The notes under the pieces were generated by a model. That model searched no databases. It had not been told where the DNA came from and saw nothing but the letters and a program-made list of their open reading frames with translations. Below are positions 60,774 through 64,000 of a stretch of 64,000 nucleotides of DNA, in pieces. How positions within the stretch are numbered: position 1 is the stretch's first letter; each line of letters starts with the position of its first letter. This DNA is from Aquilaria yunnanensis (Eukaryota; Streptophyta; Magnoliopsida; Malvales; Thymelaeaceae). The position numbers were made by a program, and so were the translations under genes. The stretch lies in assembly GCA_039654915.1 (NCBI GenBank), contig CM077599.1, positions 2,234,501 through 2,298,500 of the forward strand, read 5' to 3'.

Positions 60774-62189
60774 ACCATAAATATTTCGAATATGTTAATG
60801 ATAAAATATATTTAATAAAAATAAGACACTGTTTTTGTCATAGGGTGAGAATTATTTTGTGAATAAAAGTTGATTGACTCAAATATATTTGTCCCTAAAA
60901 AATGATAATCTTTTCCCCAAAAATTGAAGCCAAATCCTAGCTCTTCACTTATCAAGTTTGGAGGACATGCCCCAGGCTCCACTTTTAATCCCTAAATCAT
61001 CCATGCTTATATTCCGGTGGGGTTGGACGAGTAGTAATAGGTATCCAGTGACGGAAGGCAGAGGAAGGTCCAGATGCATAGAGAGAGACGACTCAATTAC
61101 TACAGAGGGAAGCAACTGATCGACGAGGCCGAGGAGCTGATCCCTGCTCATGCTCTTCGATGCAGGCCCGCCGAATTCATGCTTATCTTTCATTTGTTGA
61201 TCGGCCCTTCCATAATTCTGTTCTTATTTCTGCTTAACCTTTATGGCTATTTCGGTGTTGATTCCCGAATTAAAAGAAGCAAGCGTTCACCATGTCTGGA
61301 CTGGAGCATTAAAAGTGTGTTCGAACTTTTGAGGATTCTATCGAGTAGCTAATCTTTTCGAATTGATTGTGCAGTCGCTGGGCTTGGGTTTCAATTCTCA
61401 TTCATAGTATGGTTCTTATCATGTTGATTTATTAGACGTGTATTTAGGGAAATTGGGTTAGTGGTGGCTTGACATGAAACCTTGGGGTTCATGTGCTCGA
61501 TTTCCAGCATTTATGGTACATAAGAGCATTGTCCCGACTACCTTAACTGGGTGTAGGGATTAAGGGGAACAAGTGTAGGTTTTGAAAGATAAAAAGGAAA
61601 AATGTATGTTAGATCAAACCTAGGGGATTTGAAATTTTCCCCTATGAAACTAGTTAGATTAACTTAAGTTAATTGGATCGGTTATCGATGCAGGTTGAAC
61701 TGTATATCATTGAACATAACTGGAGGGAATGAGGTAAGGCATGCTTTGGACAAAGTGCTTGGTTTTCTGTTGTACTGGATCGATCATTGTGAGGCCAGGA
61801 AAATGATTTAGAATTGGTTAATTGTAATTTCCCTCGGAATCAGCCACACGTGCACTTTAATTACCTAGTTGACCTTTCAACCCATTTGTTTGGGAATCGC
61901 AATTCAAGACTCCCATATATATCCTTTAACAATCTATTAATCTTGTTTACTATTGGTGAGTGTGAGTAACTCAACCTAAGAATCAAGAATTTAAAAGAAG
62001 CATACATATAGTTCGGTTTTTCCATTATCAATTTTTTCAATTCACATCATATACCTATAAGTCTTAGCATAAGCATATGTTAAATTCGGTTGGGTTTTTA
62101 ACGGAAGAGACACAACTTAAAATAGTGATGATTTCAGAAAAATTTAACACAGCTCAAGTACTAAGGATAAAAATGAACCAAAATCATAG
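60774..62189. other. Mostly gene-free flank of the LTR element
   Basis: Apart from a doubtful small ORF at 61074-61352, no gene or transposon ends were recognised. Confidence 0.4.
61074..61352 (+). CDS. Possible small membrane protein or exon, unrecognised
   Basis: A 92-codon frame from an ATG: basic N terminus (MHRERRLNYYRGKQLIDEAE), a Cys/Pro segment, then a hydrophobic stretch at about residues 36-62 (MLIFHLLIGPSIILFLFLLN) that could span a membrane. The first 120 bases are GC-richer than the surroundings, unlike random AT-rich sequence. A GT at tatttcg|gtgttg could be a splice donor. I do not recognise the family, and chance cannot be excluded. Confidence 0.2.
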   Translation: MHRERRLNYYRGKQLIDEAEELIPAHALRCRPAEFMLIFHLLIGPSIILFLFLLNLYGYFGVDSRIKRSKRSPCLDWSIKSVFELLRILSSS

Positions 62190-62300
62190 TTGAGGTTTTT
62201 TATATTTTCATTCTCGGTTCTTTTTGTTTGTATCATATATCTATAATAACTATAAAATTCAATGAAATTTCATTCAAAACAAAAAATAAAGAGCTGGAAA
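62190..62300. repeat. Fragment related to the hAT-like element interior
   Basis: The stretch with tttgtttgtatcatatatc and attcaatgaaatttcat resembles 31510-31600 inside the hAT-like element (gtttataccatatacctata, attcaataaaattgcat). Ends are not preserved. Confidence 0.4.
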
Positions 62301-62675
62301 TAATTGAATCTATCAACAATCACTTATTTAAAAAATATTTAGCACAATTCATAACTAATTGTACTAGCTTAGCTACATGAAATTCTAAATATTAAAGAAA
62401 ATGACACGTTCAATCTTAAAACTTTCACTTTTTTATTTAAGTCCTAAAACTTTTTGAGTTTATATTTTAGTCCTAAAACAATAAAAACATCTAATGTGTT
62501 CTAAACTTAACTGAAATACTTGTGGCTAACAGTTTGGCTTATGTGGCAAACAATTGGGCTTGTGTGGCGAAAGACATCCTTTCATGCCCTTGATTGGTAT
62601 GTGAAAATGATTCAATTTTGACTCCTCATTCCATTAAACACAGAAACAAAGAAGCTAGCGCAAGAAAGAGCAAAA

Positions 62676-62903
62676 ATGGCTTCCGATTTGTCAAGTTCAA
62701 GTGAGTCTATGAAACAAGTGGAATTGTAATGCAAAAATGATTTCAAGATAGTGGTGAAGATCGCTTGGATGAAGCTGAATGCTGGTTGAAGGTTTCATCG
62801 ATGTTCGAGGTGGCATGATCCTAAGCTTAATCGTTGGTTCTTCAAGTAGATTGACGATCCTACACTGTTGTATTTGAAGAAGCTATTACTAAGGTACAAA
62901 TAA
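62676..62903 (+). pseudogene. GRF-type zinc-finger protein pseudogene
   Basis: From an ATG (MASDLSSSSESMKQVEL) the frame meets a stop at codon 18, then gives CKNDFKIVVKIAWMKLNAG, stop, RFHRCSRWHDPKLNRWFFK, stop, IDDPTLLYLKK. The order C...W-x-x-x-N-x-G-R-R-F-x-x-C...FFxWxD is the signature of GRF zinc fingers, small plant proteins common beside transposons. Two of the stops fall where the motif expects Arg (TGA for CGA) and Trp (TAG for TGG), as single transitions would produce. A gene relic, not functional. Confidence 0.65.
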
Positions 62904-64000
62904 ATGAAAGGGTAGATTATTGTAGAGATAAAGCCTAAAAAAGATAATTATGTGATGACTACTATAGAACTCATTCTGTTGGAAGCAGAGGCAACAAGGT
63001 TAGCTAGAAAACTTGTTGTAATGAAGAAGGAAAAAAATGTATAAGGTGGTTTTGGTTTGTTTGTTATTTATTGTTGTGCTAAAATAATAGTATAGCATTG
63101 TTGTGACGATTTCAAATCTGTATTTTGGTTGTTATACTTTATAGTAGTTGTGACTAAATATATAAGTGTTTGACAAAATGTCGCTATAAACATTAGATGT
63201 CCAAGTGTAGATGGGAATAGAGAATGATGGTTTCATTGGTTAACCTGCTTAAAGATGATGATTTTATTTCCTCTTTGACTCTTCTATAACCTACTTTGAT
63301 AACCTGGTCATGAAGTATGCTTAACTTCGTTTTGCCCCTTGATTGGTATTGTGATTATGAATTTTAGTTTCATGTAGTGTATTGTTTAAAACATGACTTT
63401 TTCGTCGAAGTAAAACTGAGTTGATAAAAAAACTAGGATCATGGAGGCTGGTTGGAGTACTAAACTCTATTGCTTTGTGTTAGATAAAGCATGTAAAAAA
63501 CTGATTAAATCGAAGCTACTTAGGCAAAGCTTTAAAAATACTATTCCACCTAGTCATAATATCAAACACAAAGTTGATGGAATTTTTAACAAAAGGGCAA
63601 AAAAAAAATGTTCATGTGTTGTTGGAAAATTTGTAGCAAAGGCTGAAAATACACTGCAAAATTTTATAGGAAAAAACAACTTGTTGGCGAAACAAAAAAA
63701 AATACTAGATTGCTGCTCTAAACATTACTAGTAACATGCTCCACATAAACTTGCGAATTCCCATGGTGAAACAATAAATTCTCCACCAATTGCATGCTTG
63801 AATCACATATTGCAATTATCTCATTTAACCCCTCATTTATAGATTTTTTGAGCTCCAACCAAAACATCTTCATTACTGTTACATTAGTTGGTTCATGGAG
63901 CATTTCAATCAGTTCACAAAATGCAAGCAGGTCAATATCCATAGGGGCACAACTTCGCACCCCACCAACAGACTCTTTGTTGTTCATCTCTAAATTCACC
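62904..64000. other. End of window, no supported gene
   Basis: Two frames are open here: a Lys-rich 96-codon plus-strand frame (63441-63731) and a minus-strand frame running off the window edge (63999-63718, at least 93 codons, with FCELIEMLHEPTNVTVMKMF). Neither matches a family I know. The minus-strand one could be part of a gene or element beyond the window. Confidence 0.3.

Overview
This is plant nuclear DNA, most likely from a eudicot. It shows canonical GT-AG introns, AT-rich intergenic sequence, an AP2/ERF transcription factor, a chloroplast group II intron splicing factor, plant GT47 glycosyltransferases, and a dense load of plant-type transposons. I cannot name the species. I support only four real protein-coding genes; about 85% of the window is gene-free, and most of the structure there is transposon-derived.

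Layout. 0.8-3.5 kb: CRS2-associated factor 1 (CAF1), minus strand, five exons, about 753 aa. 4.1-6.8 kb: a GT47 exostosin-like glycosyltransferase, plus strand, five coding exons, about 625 aa, diverging from CAF1 across about 600 bp. 19.7-22.4 kb: a second GT47 gene with matching intron positions, about 659 aa. The two GT47 genes are a tandem pair pushed apart by about 12.8 kb that is now largely filled by inserted elements. 38.0-38.8 kb: an intronless DREB-type AP2/ERF factor of 256 aa with a TATA box.

Mobile DNA. About a dozen elements with long inverted arms, roughly 130 bp to 2.5 kb long, lie at 7.4-10.1, 15.1-18.9, 34.6-36.0 and 39.9-46.0 kb. Several have 9-11 bp target duplications that can be read directly, which points to the Mutator superfamily (non-autonomous MULEs). 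The longer ones carry a C-rich stretch inside the left arm and a G-rich stretch inside the right arm, so each could fold into a long hairpin. One element is nested in another (43.2-44.4 inside 42.6-45.1 kb). A hAT-type element at 31.4-32.4 kb has a perfect 8-bp target duplication. A decayed Ty3/gypsy LTR retrotransposon (51.1-60.8 kb), with Tat-lineage-like pol, keeps both LTRs, broken gag and pol, and a 2.3-kb coding relic on the opposite strand between pol and the 3' LTR. A GRF-type zinc-finger pseudogene lies at 62.7 kb. Degenerate 22-24 bp minisatellites occur at 30.1-30.6 and 46.2-47.5 kb.

How the genes relate. CAF1 acts in the chloroplast, the GT47 proteins should act in the Golgi on cell-wall or glycoprotein glycans, and the ERF factor acts in the nucleus. 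Nothing suggests a shared pathway; neighbourhood here reflects tandem duplication and transposon insertion. I found no rRNA, tRNA or CRISPR. The most unusual signals are the cluster of foldback MULEs and the antisense ORF of the LTR element.
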